From contig OX335657.1 in NCBI GenBank assembly GCA_946894095.1, positions 10,974,001 to 11,038,000 on the forward strand: a stretch of DNA of 64,000 nt. Reading direction: 5' to 3'. Shown here in pieces: positions 1-12,699 of the stretch. This DNA is from Incurvaria masculella. Its lineage: Eukaryota > Arthropoda > Insecta > Lepidoptera > Incurvariidae. The notes under the pieces were generated by a model that did no database searches, had not been told where the DNA came from, and worked only from the letters and a program-made list of their open reading frames with translations. Every line of letters starts with the position of its first letter. The first letter of the stretch is position 1. A program made the position numbers and the translations under genes.

Positions 1-717
1 TAATTCATTTGAGCCCACTGCGTTTCTTCCCGGGGAATTCGTAAGAGGCGACTAAGGAATTCTTTGTTCGTGGTTCGAATTCCACGTTACGAGCCGTAGG
101 TCACTTTCTTTACTTACTGGATAGGGTTAATCCATCGAGTCTATGAATAATCGTTGGTCAAAACGGTAGCAGGGACAATATTTTCCGTGTAAATTTTGCC
201 GTGCATTACAAATAATGTACTGACATAGCACCTAGTCATGTGACAAAACCTGTCATGTCCAGTTTTATAAAAAACATAACATTCTTTTTTCTGTTCTTTT
301 TTTGATTTTGATAAAACACGTTACACTTTAAGCGTGTGAATTTTCCACCTACAAAGGACGAATTGTTTTTAAGTCGTGCAACAAAAAGTTATCTCCCTTT
401 TATGTTCCAAATATGTCTAGAAATACCTGGTTAACGTTTGGACTACACCTCCGTTAACACTCTGTTTATCAACATTTAGTAAATGTAGGTTTAGTAAGGC
501 TGGAATGTTGGGTTTGGCGCCGTTAAATATTAATTTATTTATTTTTTATTTTTTATTTTATTTAATAATTTATAACCACAAAATTCTTGTTATTTATAGA
601 GAGATCACCATGCACACTTATTTTTTATATGGACCGTCGTTACATAATATTACTGCTCCAAGCATATTCTGTTGATCGATGTTACATTTTGAGCATGATC
701 TTAAATTATAATTTTAA
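1..717. other. AT-rich spacer with an unidentified repeat-like head
   Basis: No gene seen. The first ~100 bases contain a B-box-like GGTTCGAATTCC inside a short stem (CGTGG/CCACG at about 64-80), which hints at a tRNA-derived repeat cut by the window edge. From about 520 the sequence is low-complexity TTTAT-rich. Nothing else is recognisable. Confidence 0.35.
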
Positions 718-1118
718 TGCAACTTGTCATGGATGGCTAGTACCACACAACCACCGTTAAAATATTAGCCCACACGACATTTTCCGAAGGAATTAGGTGC
801 CATGCCAGGACCTTCCCTTTATAAGCACGCCTACACTGAACGGAACAGAAAAGACGGTCAATTTTTCATTGCCGCTTCGACCATATTTTCATCCAATAAC
901 ATGGTACCAACCCAGGTTTTGATCCCTAACACCTAGTAGAGGAAGAGGACCTATAGTGTTACATGCATTCCGAACCATGGAGCAGACCGCATTCGAGACG
1001 AAATGCACTTATCCAACTCAGAAAGACAAAGAACATGGTGCACAAACGGGGCGAGGATCTGAGCCCAGACCTCTGGTATGCTAGGCAAGTCCCCGCGCCA
1101 CTAGGCTACGAGCCGCTC
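718..1118 (-). repeat. Family B tRNA-derived SINE, near full length
   Basis: Non-autonomous retroposon read on the minus strand. The tRNA-like head lies at about 1055-1118: the minus strand gives TAGCCTAGTGGCG, which matches the A box, followed by a degenerate B box. The body continues leftward through the CCTGGCATGGCAC block and ends at CCATGACAAGTTGCAT, the degraded form of the usual CCATGTCCAGTTACAT end. Comparison with 9074-9384 and 26292-26660 shows the same order of blocks, which is why I call this a family. No poly-A tail was seen. Such SINEs depend on a partner LINE for mobility; I cannot say which one. Confidence 0.7.
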
Positions 1119-2471
1119 AACACACAATAGCTCAGCACGCTCGACATCGATTTTCCTCGCGAGCCCTTATTTTGCAAATACGATCATCACAGCCAAGGTT
1201 ACGGCGAGACGGGGCACTTGCGTTCCTTTGCAGCAGACAGCCGCTAATGTTCCCTTTGGAGGCTGCCATACAATTCGGAAGTTTACAATGCAGCGCTAAC
1301 AGTAGGAGACGAATCACTTTATTGCTCGAGCAAAATGACCATTTACTACACTGCCATTGTTGAGTCCACTAATGGCCATAGAAGGTAAACATTTTGTTTT
1401 GTACGGGCGGGTACAATGGGGTGGCTTTTGTTTCAGGGTCCCTTGAAGGCGCCGATCGAGTTCCGAAGTCGGAAGGTTGGATGGGTGTAGGTCGTGTGCC
1501 GAGTCCAAGTTTTGGGGCTTCGCCTTTATAGTTTTTTTTCGTCTATTTGCTAGTATGTATTATATTTTTTAGTATACATTCTTGCTTTTACGTTTTACTG
1601 TGTAAATAATAGGTAGCAAGAACATAGAATAACTTAATTTCATGGTTGATATCTCTTAATCGAATAACTAAAATAATAGAATTAACTCATTTTCTTATAT
1701 ACGTTCTTAAAATTGACGTTGTTTTATTTGTTTTTATTGTATGAATACATTCAATTTATTTCTTTCTTTCATATGTTCCATTTTCCAGAAATGTTAAATG
1801 TTGTGAAAAATTGTTGCCCAAATGTTTATGTTGTCAAGTATTCAATAAAGTAAGGTAATTTATATATTTGACATAGACTTTTCACATTGTGGGTTGTTGT
1901 TTCCTCGTAGTCCTTAGTTCTTTGCTCCAGACCGTTCTACCAATGTAAGTTTGGCAGTAGCATTTAGGTATGAAATCATAATTGTGTTATATCATTTATG
2001 TGGACGAAAAAAAAAAAGACGAAAAACAAAAATAATTTATAGACCAGTGAAGTTTCTTTGCGGGTTCTTCTTCACTGGTTGATCGAATCCGCGGATCAAT
2101 TAAATTGTGACATGACTTAGTGTAGTTTTACTACCAGAAGTTGAATAAATAAATGAAATGAAATAGACCTAGCATAACGATTCTTGACATGTTTAAGTGT
2201 AGGTTACCTACCTATGAATGCAATAATATGCAATAAAACAATACAATACAATACAATTTTATAATGTTACTAGACGATGAAAAAGTCTTGCGATCATTAA
2301 TTTGGTAGAAAAATACAAATCTTACAATGTTGGATTTAGAAATTCAGTGCAAAAAACCTATGTAGTCTTTCTCACGGACTTGGGGATATCTTTCTGACTA
2401 TATCTTTTTTCTGCTGTGTTGATTGTTTTGGAAGAAAACGATGCCACTCTTTTTCGTTTCGGTTTTCGTAT
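1119..2471. other. Spacer, no gene recognised
   Basis: Two overlapping antisense reading frames of about 60 codons (1132-1508) look random. At 2043-2166 a GGGTTCTTCTTCACTGG block is followed by ATAAATAAATGAAATG, which looks like a LINE 3' tail; a related block in the other orientation lies near 21100. The rest is AT-rich. Confidence 0.35.
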
Positions 2472-2745
2472 AAAAAGTGCGAGTCGGACTCGCACACGAA
2501 GGCTTCCGTACCATCATACAATATTTAAAACAAAAAATATTTTTTTGTATGCATATCATTTAATATTTAAAAAAAATCGACCCATTTGTTGTTATAGCGC
2601 AACATGAAAACACACTCTGTGAAAATTTCAGCTGTCTACCTATTACGGTTCATGAGATACGGCCCTGTGACAGACGGACGGACGGAGAGCGGAGGCTTAG
2701 TAATAGGGTTCCGTTGGCACCCTTTGGGTACGGAAGCCTAAAAAC
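2472..2745 (-). repeat. Family A element, diverged
   Basis: Reads in reverse: the GTGCGAGTCGGACTCGCAC hairpin at about 2476, then GCTTCCGTACC, the TTGTTGTTATAGCG block, a short GGACGGACGG array, and the terminal GGGTTCCGTTGGCACCC hairpin ending at 2745. Substitutions throughout, such as GCAACATG where other copies read GGCAAAAT, suggest an old copy. Confidence 0.75.
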
Positions 2746-3628
2746 AAATAGTAAAAATAAAAAAATATCCGTGAATTTTGGCCATGGTACTGAGTCCGAC
2801 TCGCTTGGTCATTTTTTTTCTCTTTATGCCGGATATCACACAATGTTTCAAATATTTATACCTATTTCTGCTTTCTGCTTATTAGCAATACTTAATAGAC
2901 CTATTTAAAAGAAATTGTTTCACTTCCAATTGTACGGCTCCATGCCATGTATGTACCATATGTAATTGAGGGATCCATATGTAATACCTCATCATTAAAG
3001 ATTTTGGTCATAATTTGCTCCGTGTATACGTTTTGTTACTAATTTTTGGGCCATTTTCACCTTAGTTACTGTATCCTTCGGATCACGAGCGTAGAACGTA
3101 GTATATTTATTTTGTTTCGTATGATATTAGTTTTACGAATTTGCCGGACAAACACGGGGTCCGGCAGGAACAAATATTTGTACTGGGAGATTCGGTGCGG
3201 CGCTCGTTGTTGTATTTAACTTGCTTGCATTTTACTCTCGGACAAAGGATCATTAATTGGTTACGTGACGATAGTTGTGTGGAGCAAGTGGGATTCATCA
3301 TTACCGGGACGTGTCGAATTGGGATGGCTTTATACTTTTCTAGTAAAGACTTAAACCGCCAATAATTTAGTCATACAGTTTTAATTTGAGATGTAATTAG
3401 TGAAATTAAAATATGTTAAGGTTCATGGTTGTGAAAAAAAAATGTGATCTCATTACAAAATATCTGACGAAGATAGTAATGTTGATCGTGAAATAAATAC
3501 GAAAACGGAAAGTCTGCGCTGTAATAAATAAATAGCGCTAATATTGCTTATGTAGTTTTGTTAAATACATCCATGTCTTAGAACTTACTAAGCCCCGTTG
3601 CAGAAGAAACGGCTGAGTTTATCAATGT
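2746..3628. other. Spacer, nothing recognised
   Basis: A 74-codon frame (3141-3365) overlaps an antisense frame of similar length. Neither resembles a known protein and both are probably chance. Confidence 0.4.
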
Positions 3629-3698
3629 TCAAACACGTCACTTTTAGTGAACCGCATAGAGTTCCTTCCATACTGTCCACACAAAGTGACGTGTTTGA
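3629..3698. repeat. Short inverted repeat, 16 bp perfect arms
   Basis: TCAAACACGTCACTTT (3629-3644) is matched exactly in reverse complement at 3683-3698, with a 38-base loop. Part of the sequence (AACACGTCACTTT, TTCCATACTG) recurs at 10278-10326, so this is probably a small mobile hairpin element or remnant rather than a gene. Confidence 0.6.
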
Positions 3699-3719
3699 TC
3701 ATACTTTGACGTTGACGTT

Positions 3720-3791
3720 ATATTTTATATATATATATTATATATATTATATATATATTATATATATTTTATATATATTATATATATTATA
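3720..3791. repeat. AT microsatellite
   Basis: Irregular (TA)n interrupted by TTA and TTTT. It is low complexity with no unit longer than a few bases. Confidence 0.9.
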
Positions 3792-3799
3792 AATAAATA

Positions 3800-5833
3800 A
3801 ATATTTAATTTTCTCTCCTAATGCCTTCAGTATCACCCAAAAAGACAATTATTTAGATAAGGCCATTATTAGACTGATATTCATTAGCATTTTGTCCTAT
3901 CTCGTTGGTCCGGCTAAAGTTTTTTGTAAATTTTAATCATTCTATTTTGACTATTCATATATCTTAAAAGACTTCATTTCATTTATTATAATCGGTTAAT
4001 TAATGTACAATAAATACGAGGTTTCTATTATCGGCAAATTAATTTGGAAATATGTTAACGGCAAACTTCCATCCGCATTCTACCATATATTTCCTTCAAG
4101 TTTACCTAAACGCAAACAATGAAGGTTTTTTGAATATTTGGGAATTTTAGTTAGTTATAGCCAAATTAAAAATAAACGATTAATTTAATGCATTCACATG
4201 AGTACCTACCTAAGAACGCACATTTAAATGATACATTTGAAACATATACATTGGAAAATAACATAATAAATGTCAGAATAACTAACTAAATTTGTGTATG
4301 TATATTTAAATGTTAAAGTGAAAGTAACCATGACTAACGCAATATAATTCCAATGGTTTATTGTCCGAATATCCACAAAGCAAACGTTCACTTTTAAAAT
4401 ATTCGTTCCCTTATTGCAACAATCCTTTTGCCAGGAAGAATTATGACTCGGCTCCCAAGTTCCGTAGTGAAAGGCAGAAGGGTTCGCGCCTACAATCCTT
4501 TGACTATTGTCTCAGGATAGTTAACGGCTCAAGGACGAGGCGACTTGGAACGGTTATGTGCAACTCTTTCGGCGGCCATAAAATGTAGCGGTGTCGGCAA
4601 CTGTCTTTGGCAACGGTATTGTCGATGACAGTACTGCCGAATGTTATGGCCCAAAAGGGGTGTAATTTAGGAGAAATTCACAACTCGTTGATATTGCGAA
4701 TCGGCCATAACTCTTATTAGGAAAGGGTTCTTTTAATGGCTTTCATTATGTCTGTTTTAGCGGCTGTTAATTCTTTATTTGAGAGACCTTCGGACTCATT
4801 GTTTCTTAGAAATGTGTTTTGCTCGGCCAAAAACAAATTTGGCAGTTTATTGGACATTTTTGCGAAGAGTATTGTGAAAATCCCCGAGGTCACCGGATAA
4901 TGGTCGTGTTTCTATTTGCTTGGACCAAACAAGTTACCGAATCTCTGTGCTGTCCAATAGGTTACGTTCCTAGTAAAACCACAGTACGTTTTTTACGTAA
5001 AATATAATAACTATCTATAATCCATTAAAATTTTGTAAATAAGTACTCATTTATGGTAATATAAAACCCTTAAACATTTTGTTATGCACAATAAGTACAA
5101 AGGCACATTGACAATTTAGGTATAACGGATCACATATAAATTTGTGTGACAAGCACCGGCATACCTAACTTCCCTGGCTGGCGAAGACTCTTATGTCAGG
5201 AATTTATTTCATTTCCTTCCTACAGGATTCCTACGGGAACGTGGTGTGATGGATTATTATCATGACTACACATAAATAATGAATGTGTTGCCCATGAATG
5301 TGCGACAGTGATACAAAATAATATTATATATAAAACATATATAAATCAATTAAGTGAACCGTGTTCACATGTCAAGGGTCCCCTCATGTTGCCTAATTTG
5401 AGTGTATTTCACATTGCGAATACACCCATTCATTGTGGACATGTCCAAAATAAAATCCAGTACATTACATTTACCCAAAGTAGTTTTAACCTGGAGTGTT
5501 TCTGACGTGGTTTGAAAGAGCACCTAGATGGCCTTTGGAAAGCTTATGGGCATCGCAGGACACTTTTGGGTGGAGGACTGACGCACGTTAAATGTATTTT
5601 TTTCATCTGAAGCTAGTTACATCACTTATCTAAAACATTGTACCAAATACACAACTTATATGTACACAAAAATACATTGGTTTATTTAGAATGAGTGATG
5701 ATAGTGTATGCCTTTGTTATTTTATTTGTAATGCCTAATTCAGCTTGACTCGAGTAAACACCTCAGCAAAACATTACAGGCTTGTCCTCGAAATGCTCGC
5801 TGTCTAAGGTTGAGATAAATAGTCGTCACCAAA
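3800..5833. other. Spacer, nothing recognised
   Basis: AT-rich. Frames at 4361-4588, 4819-5007 and 5308-5505 are 62-75 codons and unlike anything I know. No repeat family from elsewhere in the window was spotted here. Confidence 0.35.
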
Positions 5834-5949
5834 ACTAATGCTAACGCAAAGTAGTACTTTGTGACGTCACTATTATACTTTTTGTATGGACCAAATCTCA
5901 AAGTATTGCCAACTGACGTCATAAAGTACTACTTTTCGTTAGTCTTAGT
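5834..5949. repeat. Small MITE-like hairpin, ~36 bp arms
   Basis: The arm at 5834-5869 (containing AAGTAGTACTTTGTGACGTC) is mirrored at 5914-5949 with about five mismatches and a ~44-base loop. An element of ~116 bp with such arms fits a MITE. No clear target-site duplication was seen. Confidence 0.55.
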
Positions 5950-7075
5950 TTCAGTTACGAATATTTATCTCAGCCTAAGATGCTTCAACTGCACTAAATG
6001 TACCGTTATACTTTCGAACGCACATTTGTAACGGTGCCTGTGTAAGGGTATTTTATAACTTTGTCGGCACCTTCTGTTGCAAAGCTATAAATAGAAACGG
6101 GAGAAAGGCTACCATTTGTTTTTACCCTTCATGAGAGTGCTGCCGGTATAACGGCACCGCTCAAAGGGAACGGTAAGTTGCGTACGAGGCATAGAGGAGG
6201 TTGCCTGAACTGCCTCGTAGTGATCCTAACGGTTCAATCGGACGAGCCGATTAGCATTAAATGAGAATCAGCCGAAGCGGAAATGAAACAAAATCCGTGT
6301 CTTCCTAACAGTTAAATTTTGCTGTGTTCAATAAATGTAATGTAATCTAATGTGGAATTGCACTTAAATTCCTTCAGGAATGCTGTGTGTTCGGCTAATA
6401 TAATGATGACAGTGTACCAGGAGATGTGATATCAGCCATCAATGCCCAATTCAATCCCAAGGTTAGGTTACGGAATAGCGGTGTGTCTGATGTTATATTA
6501 TTTTATTTACACCTATTTATTTATAAGTGTCTGACAGAAAACGCACAGGTTAAAACGGGTAAAATATAGATAATTTGGAGGAAATTTGAATTTGGGTAAA
6601 CTAGGAAGGACTAACTTTTTGTAAAATGTATCCCTAATAGAGTGAACGGGTGTGGCAAAGTATGTATGTAGTATAATGTTGGGCCTGCCAACCATTTAAC
6701 CGAATTGCGATAAAACTTTGGGGCACTATTTTACCGGGCTCCGCTCGGGTAGAAGTTCAACACGAAATTGAAACAAGCGGAGCTGGTGCCTTAGCTAGTT
6801 AATTTTATGTTAGTGACTTCACACGTTTTTCTTATTATATGTGACAACACCTATGTTTGTCGACATTTAATCATCTTTTAGAGTTCCTGTATATCGGAAG
6901 ATAATATCAAATCGGACCCCATGTGTATCAATGAGATTTTTTTAAAGATAAAAGCTACGTAATCTGCAAGTTACACGGAAAATATAAATTTGATATTTTC
7001 TTTGCATTAGATGTAATTGGCTTTTATCACCTAGTGTTTATATGGAAAAGGACATAGATGTCTATACACCTACTA
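5950..7075. other. Spacer with an L-like scrap
   Basis: Around 6728-6752 CCGGGCTCCGCTCGGGT matches the start of family L (see 8402), but the rest of the element is absent. Otherwise nothing is recognised. Confidence 0.35.
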
Positions 7076-7215
7076 TAATGATACTATCCCAACACACCGC
7101 ATTCCCAAAGGAATATGGTACCATGCCAGCACCTTTCCGTTTTAAGCACGGTCACATTGAACTGGATGAAAAGCTCAGACAAGTTTTAAATGCCATTTTT
7201 TCTTTCATCCATTAG
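7076..7215 (-). repeat. Family B SINE, fragment
   Basis: Carries the CCAACACACCGCATTCC, ACCATGCCAG and GAACTGGATG blocks of the SINE body. The tRNA head and the GTAACTGGACATGG end are missing. Confidence 0.6.
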
Positions 7216-7685
7216 AGCTTTTCAGCTTAGCTTTAATATTTTTATGCTTCACAGTAGATTGATTTACAAGTCGATGCAGTATTCTCATTTTTCAAAATAC
7301 AAGATGTTTGTGAACTTGCATCTCATTATTTAAAATTTTACATCATATATAGGCCGTCAGTTATTGGAGTATTTCGAAGATCCGTCCATTTAGGTAGAAC
7401 AGAGTCCCCAAATAAAAGTACAAGTAAATTACCTACAAAAAGTACAACTTTATTCATCCAAATTGTATCGTCAGGGTAGACTCGTTATTCTTTTGTTTAT
7501 TATGTTGCCAGAGAACACGAACACAAACATTCGGTTGAAAGTAAAAACAGTTATGGACTACTATGGAAGTTCGGAATATTAAATGCTCCACTTCTAACAA
7601 ATTTATTGGGTGCCGTAAAGTGGTAGGAAAAAATGTAACTGTCGGATTCTAGGGTCTCTGCATTGGTGTTGTATGCTTTCATATA

Positions 7686-8744
7686 TACAGGGTGCTCACA
7701 GTCCTGTAGTAGTCGAAAAGTTGGGTGACTTGTATCTCGATTTCTTAACTTACCAAAAGAACTAAGTAAAATTATTACCTATATTACCTTGTTTAAATAT
7801 GTCATATTTCACGTAACATAATTATGAAATTCCATCATTGGGCAGTATTTTCTGATATTGGCTTATCACAGTTATTTTTAACGGGCATATTAACTGGCCA
7901 TCCATCGTCCGTACATCTTTTATTTCAAAACGTCGGCTACAATGTCCGTCAAAAATAACTGGGTTAAATAATTAAAATAATATCCATATTTGTGACTGTA
8001 AGATTCACTATTTCTCTTTAGCTAGAATGTCCGGCTATAATACCTATTTAATTCGTCTTTATGTCTCACTTCCTCACTTACACGTAGTCACTACACCTTA
8101 TTCCATTCACCTAAGCTAAGCAATGTCTTTCCTATCCCCGTAATTTCCTTGCCTTTCTGTATACTAGAACTCCTCGCTGAAACTTACTTATTCCAGAATA
8201 AGTAATCTGAATTCCAACCATTATATATTATATATAGTAGACGAAATTACTACTGGGGCAGAATTATTTAAATAATCTAGATAATTATTCAAAGTAGATA
8301 TATTTGTTATTCATTTTAATCCACACTAACAAATTTTAACTTGCAATTTTGAATAATATCTATACACAACATTAATTTATCAAATCATCTACAAAATATA
8401 GTCAACTAGCTGAGATACCCGGCTCCGCTCGAGTCAATGTCGTTTAGAAATGATGTGGGGCTGAATTATTTCCTGGATAATATTTGAGTTCCTCATGCAA
8501 ACTTTCAACCCCTATTTCACCCCCTTGATTTTTTGCGACAAAAGGTCCTTCTTCAAGGTCCTGACTATCTTTGTATCGAAATTCATCATAATTGGTTCAG
8601 CGGTTTAGGCATGAAAACAAAACAGAGTTACATTCGCATTTATAATATTAGTTTGGATGGATATGAATATGCATAATTCACTATTTATTCACATTGTCTG
8701 TGACACACATAATGGCGGTGGTGTAGCTATGAGCACACCCTGTA
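7686..8744. mobile_element. Possible DNA element with TACAGGGTG termini
   Basis: TACAGGGTGCTC at 7686-7697 is mirrored by GAGCACACCCTGTA at 8731-8744. A short terminal inverted repeat of this kind is common in insect DNA elements. The span holds an inverted repeat (7870-7965, with the half-arms CAGTTATTTTTAACGG and CCGTCAAAAATAACTG) and an L copy. A chance match cannot be excluded. Confidence 0.3.
8402..8660 (+). repeat. Family L interspersed repeat
   Basis: Begins TAGCTGAGATACCCGGCTCC and ends in ATTCATCATAATTGGTTCAG, GGTTTAGGC and CGCATTTATAATATTAG. I recognise this layout as a very common lepidopteran interspersed repeat, probably a LINE or SINE tail. It has no coding potential. Confidence 0.65.
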
Positions 8745-9073
8745 TCTAATGAAGTATTTCCCAAATCATAACGGACCTTGAGATGTCGTGTGACAAACTG
8801 TTCTCTTCCAGCAAGCGGGGGTTGGCGCACGCTTCCCAGAAAACGAAACCGAATGTTGACAGGCTGCGGTGCGGGCGCGTGACGTCAGGATAATGAAGCG
8901 GACTGTATAATAGCTTGTTTTGTGTTGTGCGTCAAATAATGGACGCAAAACTCACGCTCATCAGAGGAAACGTTTGTCCGGTAACTGTTTCCTAGCTGGA
9001 TACTTTTTATTGTTGCAGGACCTTCGTTTTCGTAACGGGTATCCTTGTTATCAAGCATTAAGTACTTTTATTG

Positions 9074-9384
9074 TATGTAACTGGACATGGATGGCTAAGA
9101 CTACGCCTGCTGCCAATATATCGTATTCCCAAAGGAATAAGATGCCATACCATGTCAGAACTGAAAGGAAAATGTAGGAAATTTTTCATTGCCGCTTTGA
9201 CTACCTTTTCTTCCACTCTGATGGTGTCTGCCAAGGGACCATTTCGAACCATGGGAAAATTCGCATTCGTGACGAAATGCAGTCATCCAAACAGAAAAAA
9301 ATTGGTGCATGAACGAGGTGGAGATTGAACCCATCGCCTCTCGTATGAGAAGCAAGGGTCTGCCCTCTGAGCTAAGGGGAGCTA
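9074..9384 (-). repeat. Family B SINE, internally shortened
   Basis: The GTAACTGGACATGGATGGCTAA end (9077-9098) and the tRNA-like head (about 9322-9384, antisense) are both present. The middle lacks the segment that includes GAACTGGATGG. It is the second-best copy for defining the family ends. Confidence 0.65.
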
Positions 9385-9464
9385 TAAAGTCAATACTACA
9401 AGTATGTACTAGTAGTGGTATCTAAATTAATGCCCTAGATGGTCAAAAAAAGGTTTCTTTCTGC

Positions 9465-10015
9465 TTAAGGTGGCCCATCCCGCTCAACTCCCCATACAAA
9501 CGGGGAAAGAAGATCACGCCCATATTTCTTGTCAGAGATCCCAATTGTTTTCTCAAAATAGCTTTATTTGATCAAACTAGATGTCTGATGACTGTTGGCA
9601 TTGTAAAATTGTGTTTGATTTCTAAGTTATAAGGTCCGAAAGTTCGAATTTTTCGCGCGTTTTATACAATAAATTTGGAGGTGCATTACGCAATGGTAAA
9701 GCAAGAACACCTTAAAAAGATTAGTAATCAGACATAGCTAATTTAATCAAGATTTATAATCTATTTGGTTTTTGTTAGATTTTTAACTACAGCGGTCGTG
9801 GTTTACTTTTAGCTATAAGTCGTTTTGTAATTAAAATTTTCGTAAATCTTACCAAATCATACACTATGCACATTATCTTTTTTGTGGACATGTTGCATCT
9901 TCCTCATCACAGAGCCTGTATATTTTTTTGAAACAGAGAAGGTCCCAGAGCGCAACAGCACGGTTTTGTACCGCGCCGGCGAATGAGTTAGTCCCGCCGG
10001 GTTGGGCCACCTTAA
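9465..10015 (+). mobile_element. Family D MITE, full length, TTAA target site
   Basis: Element of ~550 bp starting TTAAGGTGGCCCA and ending TGGGCCACCTTAA. TTAA at both ends of all well-kept copies suggests a piggyBac-type target duplication, although TTAA could also belong to the inverted repeat. No transposase is encoded. Other copies are at 32174, 37187, 40275 and 44145 (reverse). The 88-codon antisense frame inside (9857-10123) also appears in the 37187 copy, so it is part of the repeat and not a gene. Confidence 0.75.
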
Positions 10016-10786
10016 CACTAACTGTGGATACGTAAGTAAGTGAACAAGAACATTATTATTGTATTGTTTGTTTGTATTGTGCTGGTCAAATAATAAACGA
10101 AAATTCACGCTCATCAAAGGCATCGTTTGTCTGCTAACTGTTATAGTACTAACCCAGTTGGAGACATTTTATTGTTTAGGCACCTTTGTTATCATAACGG
10201 GTTCAAGCCCGGACATAATATAGTCTGGCATGTAAAGGCCGAGTGCACGAAAGGACCAAAAATCAAAATCAATATCAACGTATGATTGAACACGTCACTT
10301 TGTATGGACATACTTCCATACTGGAAGGAACTCCAAACTGAGCTCCAAACGACTACGGGAATTGTCGTTCGTGGTACTCACAAAATTGTTTTTGTTTGAT
10401 TTGGCTGTTTTTACAGATAATAGCAAGTTGACACTCACTATTGCTTTTCGAATTAATGAATGATTGTAATTTTATAATATGGTAGCAAGAAAGGCGGCTT
10501 CTGTGACCTGTCTGTCGTCGGCAGGATGTCGCTTCGCCTGGCATGCATTTCGTGGTAAACCGATCCGAACATTTGACAGGCTAATCCATGGGGTGTGAAA
10601 TATCAACGTGGCATAAGTGACTGTCGAGAAATCGGAATTAATGTTGAAATATTTAGGCTACTGTGAAATTAATTGAAAATATGTTCCGAACATAGCTTAA
10701 AAAAGTTTGTGGTTCGTGAAATCGACTGGTTCGTGAAAAATATATGTACTTTCCTAGTTCAATAACTTATTTTTATCATGTATATG

Positions 10787-10972
10787 TATCTAACTGAGGT
10801 ACCGGCTACGCGAGTACGGGTTTCAGCCGTTTTGAGTTTAATTTTCGTCACAAAATGTTCTTCTTCAAGATCTTATCTATCCATCGAATTTCATCAAAAT
10901 TCGGTCAGCGGTTTAGGCGTGAAAACAGACAGACAGAGGTACTTTCGCATTTATAATTTTACTATGGATTTT
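10787..10972 (+). repeat. Family L repeat, shorter copy
   Basis: Shows GAGGTACCGGCTACGCGAG at the start and CATCAAAATTCGGTCAGCGG then GGTTTAGGCGTGAAAACAG near the end, closing with CGCATTTATAATTTTACTATGG. Same architecture as 8402-8660. Confidence 0.6.
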
Positions 10973-12146
10973 GTAAAGTTGTATAAATATATAATAGGGT
11001 AGAAAGCTATAAGCAACTGAATGATCTAACTAAGAACCTCGTGGACTTTATGATCAATCTAGTGACTACATGAAATTTCTGTCACTTATTTTTTTAAATT
11101 AAATCCATAATTACTTATTGAGGGGAGTGGTAGAGAGGCGACAACTAAATACATACTATCGACTATAACAACACAATCAAATAATCAAAAAAATTTTAAG
11201 ATTTCCATTTTCCGAAATTTCTAAGTGTCCTATTGAAACGAAGAGACTGAATTGTTGTGTAATTTGTATTGTGAAGTATTTAATAGGTAATAGGAGCTCA
11301 CGGGGCTGACATGGTCACAAAGTGTACACAAGCCCCCCAAAAAAAAAAGATTAAAAATACTGCTTAAGATTTTTGTTTTGTTTTCTAGAACTACCAGTCG
11401 GAATATTTGTAGCCTTTTTGCACTTGTTGCTTACTTCTTGAGAAAGGTTATAGGCTATTTAACATCACGCTACGACCCTTAGGAGCCAGATAGAACGCTG
11501 AGCGAAAACGAATTAGCATTCAGCGTAGAATCAGGTGATTGTTATGATGCTAACCTCCAATTTTTTGGGTTTATTTATATTTTATCTCAGCTCAGAAATA
11601 TCAAAGTTTAGATTATTATCTAGTATGACCGTAAAATGGTATTAATTAGTTGCTTACATTCTTTAAAAAATATTGTTCGTTAACACCTATTTACTAAGTT
11701 TTTACTATGTTTTCAAACTAAAAAAGAGATCTAATATTTATCTAGTGAATAAGCGTAAAAAATATAATAATTCACTTTAGAGAGTAGACAGGTCAAAAAC
11801 CTAAATTTCGCTTCGTCGCACTCGATACAACATTGAACCCTAACGCAAATACAATGCTTCCGGAGATCGCCATTATCGTTCGTTTGATGAACGCTTGGAG
11901 TGTCGATGGGATGCAGGAGGAAAATGCGATGCGCGCATCACTTGACACCGCGCTCGGTGGGCGGACTGCTGGTCACAGGGCCATCTGGTCGCGTCTATCG
12001 GACACATGGTCATTCTGGCTACCACGGGCGGCCCTGGCGGCGGCGGCGCGGCGTCACAGTGCCGCCTACATTGTGCGTCATTTTAAAAACACCCAGGACC
12101 ACAAAGTTAGATATAGAGGGCATCGACCACAGAATACTTGTTTTGT
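10973..12146. other. Spacer with an orphan frame
   Basis: A 107-codon frame at 11833-12156 has an overlapping frame of 92 codons in another phase over a GC-rich patch (11940-12070), so it is more likely compositional than real. I recognise no domain in it. The rest is AT-rich. Confidence 0.3.
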
Positions 12147-12187
12147 ACCAACTTAATTTAGTTGATTTACCAACTTAATTTAGTTAG
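12147..12187. repeat. Two-copy tandem repeat, ~21 bp
   Basis: The unit TACCAACTTAATTTAGTT occurs twice head to tail, separated by GAT. It is a simple local duplication. Confidence 0.8.
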
Positions 12188-12550
12188 AATCACGCCAAGG
12201 ACCGATAGGTAGCCTTGTAGGTAACGTAATGTCATCGGCCGAAAGCTCTGATTGGTTCAACAGGGCTTCCTGCATGTAAAATATCTTTTAATCCTTCTGT
12301 TCGTTCATTGTCCCCGCGAAATAAAGTTGTGAGTAAAAACTCTTCTATTATTTATCAAATTTAACTTCAAATACAGTCCACTCCAAAGCCATCGATTCAA
12401 CCACACTACGCAGCATAGGTTTAGTATGCTCTCTAATCCTTCAATACTTCTTCTATCAGGGGTCCTTTTCCTAAAATTGTCGCCAGGTGCGTGCGGCCGA
12501 ACTGCAAGCCTGTTCTAGGGTATCCATGCTTATGAATCAGAGTTGTTTTC

Positions 12551-12689
12551 GGTCGAGAAAAGAGCTTTTACAGCGGTTGTGAAAGCGATTTTGTCGACGG
12601 AAAGATTCCGGAGCAAGGTAATTTCAATTATTCAATGTTTTCTGTCTAGAAAATCGCTTTGAAGACCGCTATACAGGGAGTTTTCTCCA
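12551..12689. repeat. Inverted repeat, ~45 bp imperfect arms
   Basis: The left arm 12552-12599 (includes GCGGTTGTGAAAGCGATTTT) pairs with 12644-12688 (AAAATCGCTTTGAAGACCGC) around a ~45-base loop. It looks like a MITE or foldback remnant. No flanking duplication was identified. Confidence 0.5.
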
Positions 12690-12699
12690 CAAAAAACAT

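Noticed and set aside
3720..3791. AT-rich tract as an origin or scaffold attachment region
   Set aside because: A plain (TA)n microsatellite explains it; nothing else supports a function.
9857..10123. 88-codon frame as a gene
   Set aside because: It is the end of a D MITE; a closely similar frame appears in the D copy at 37530-37760.
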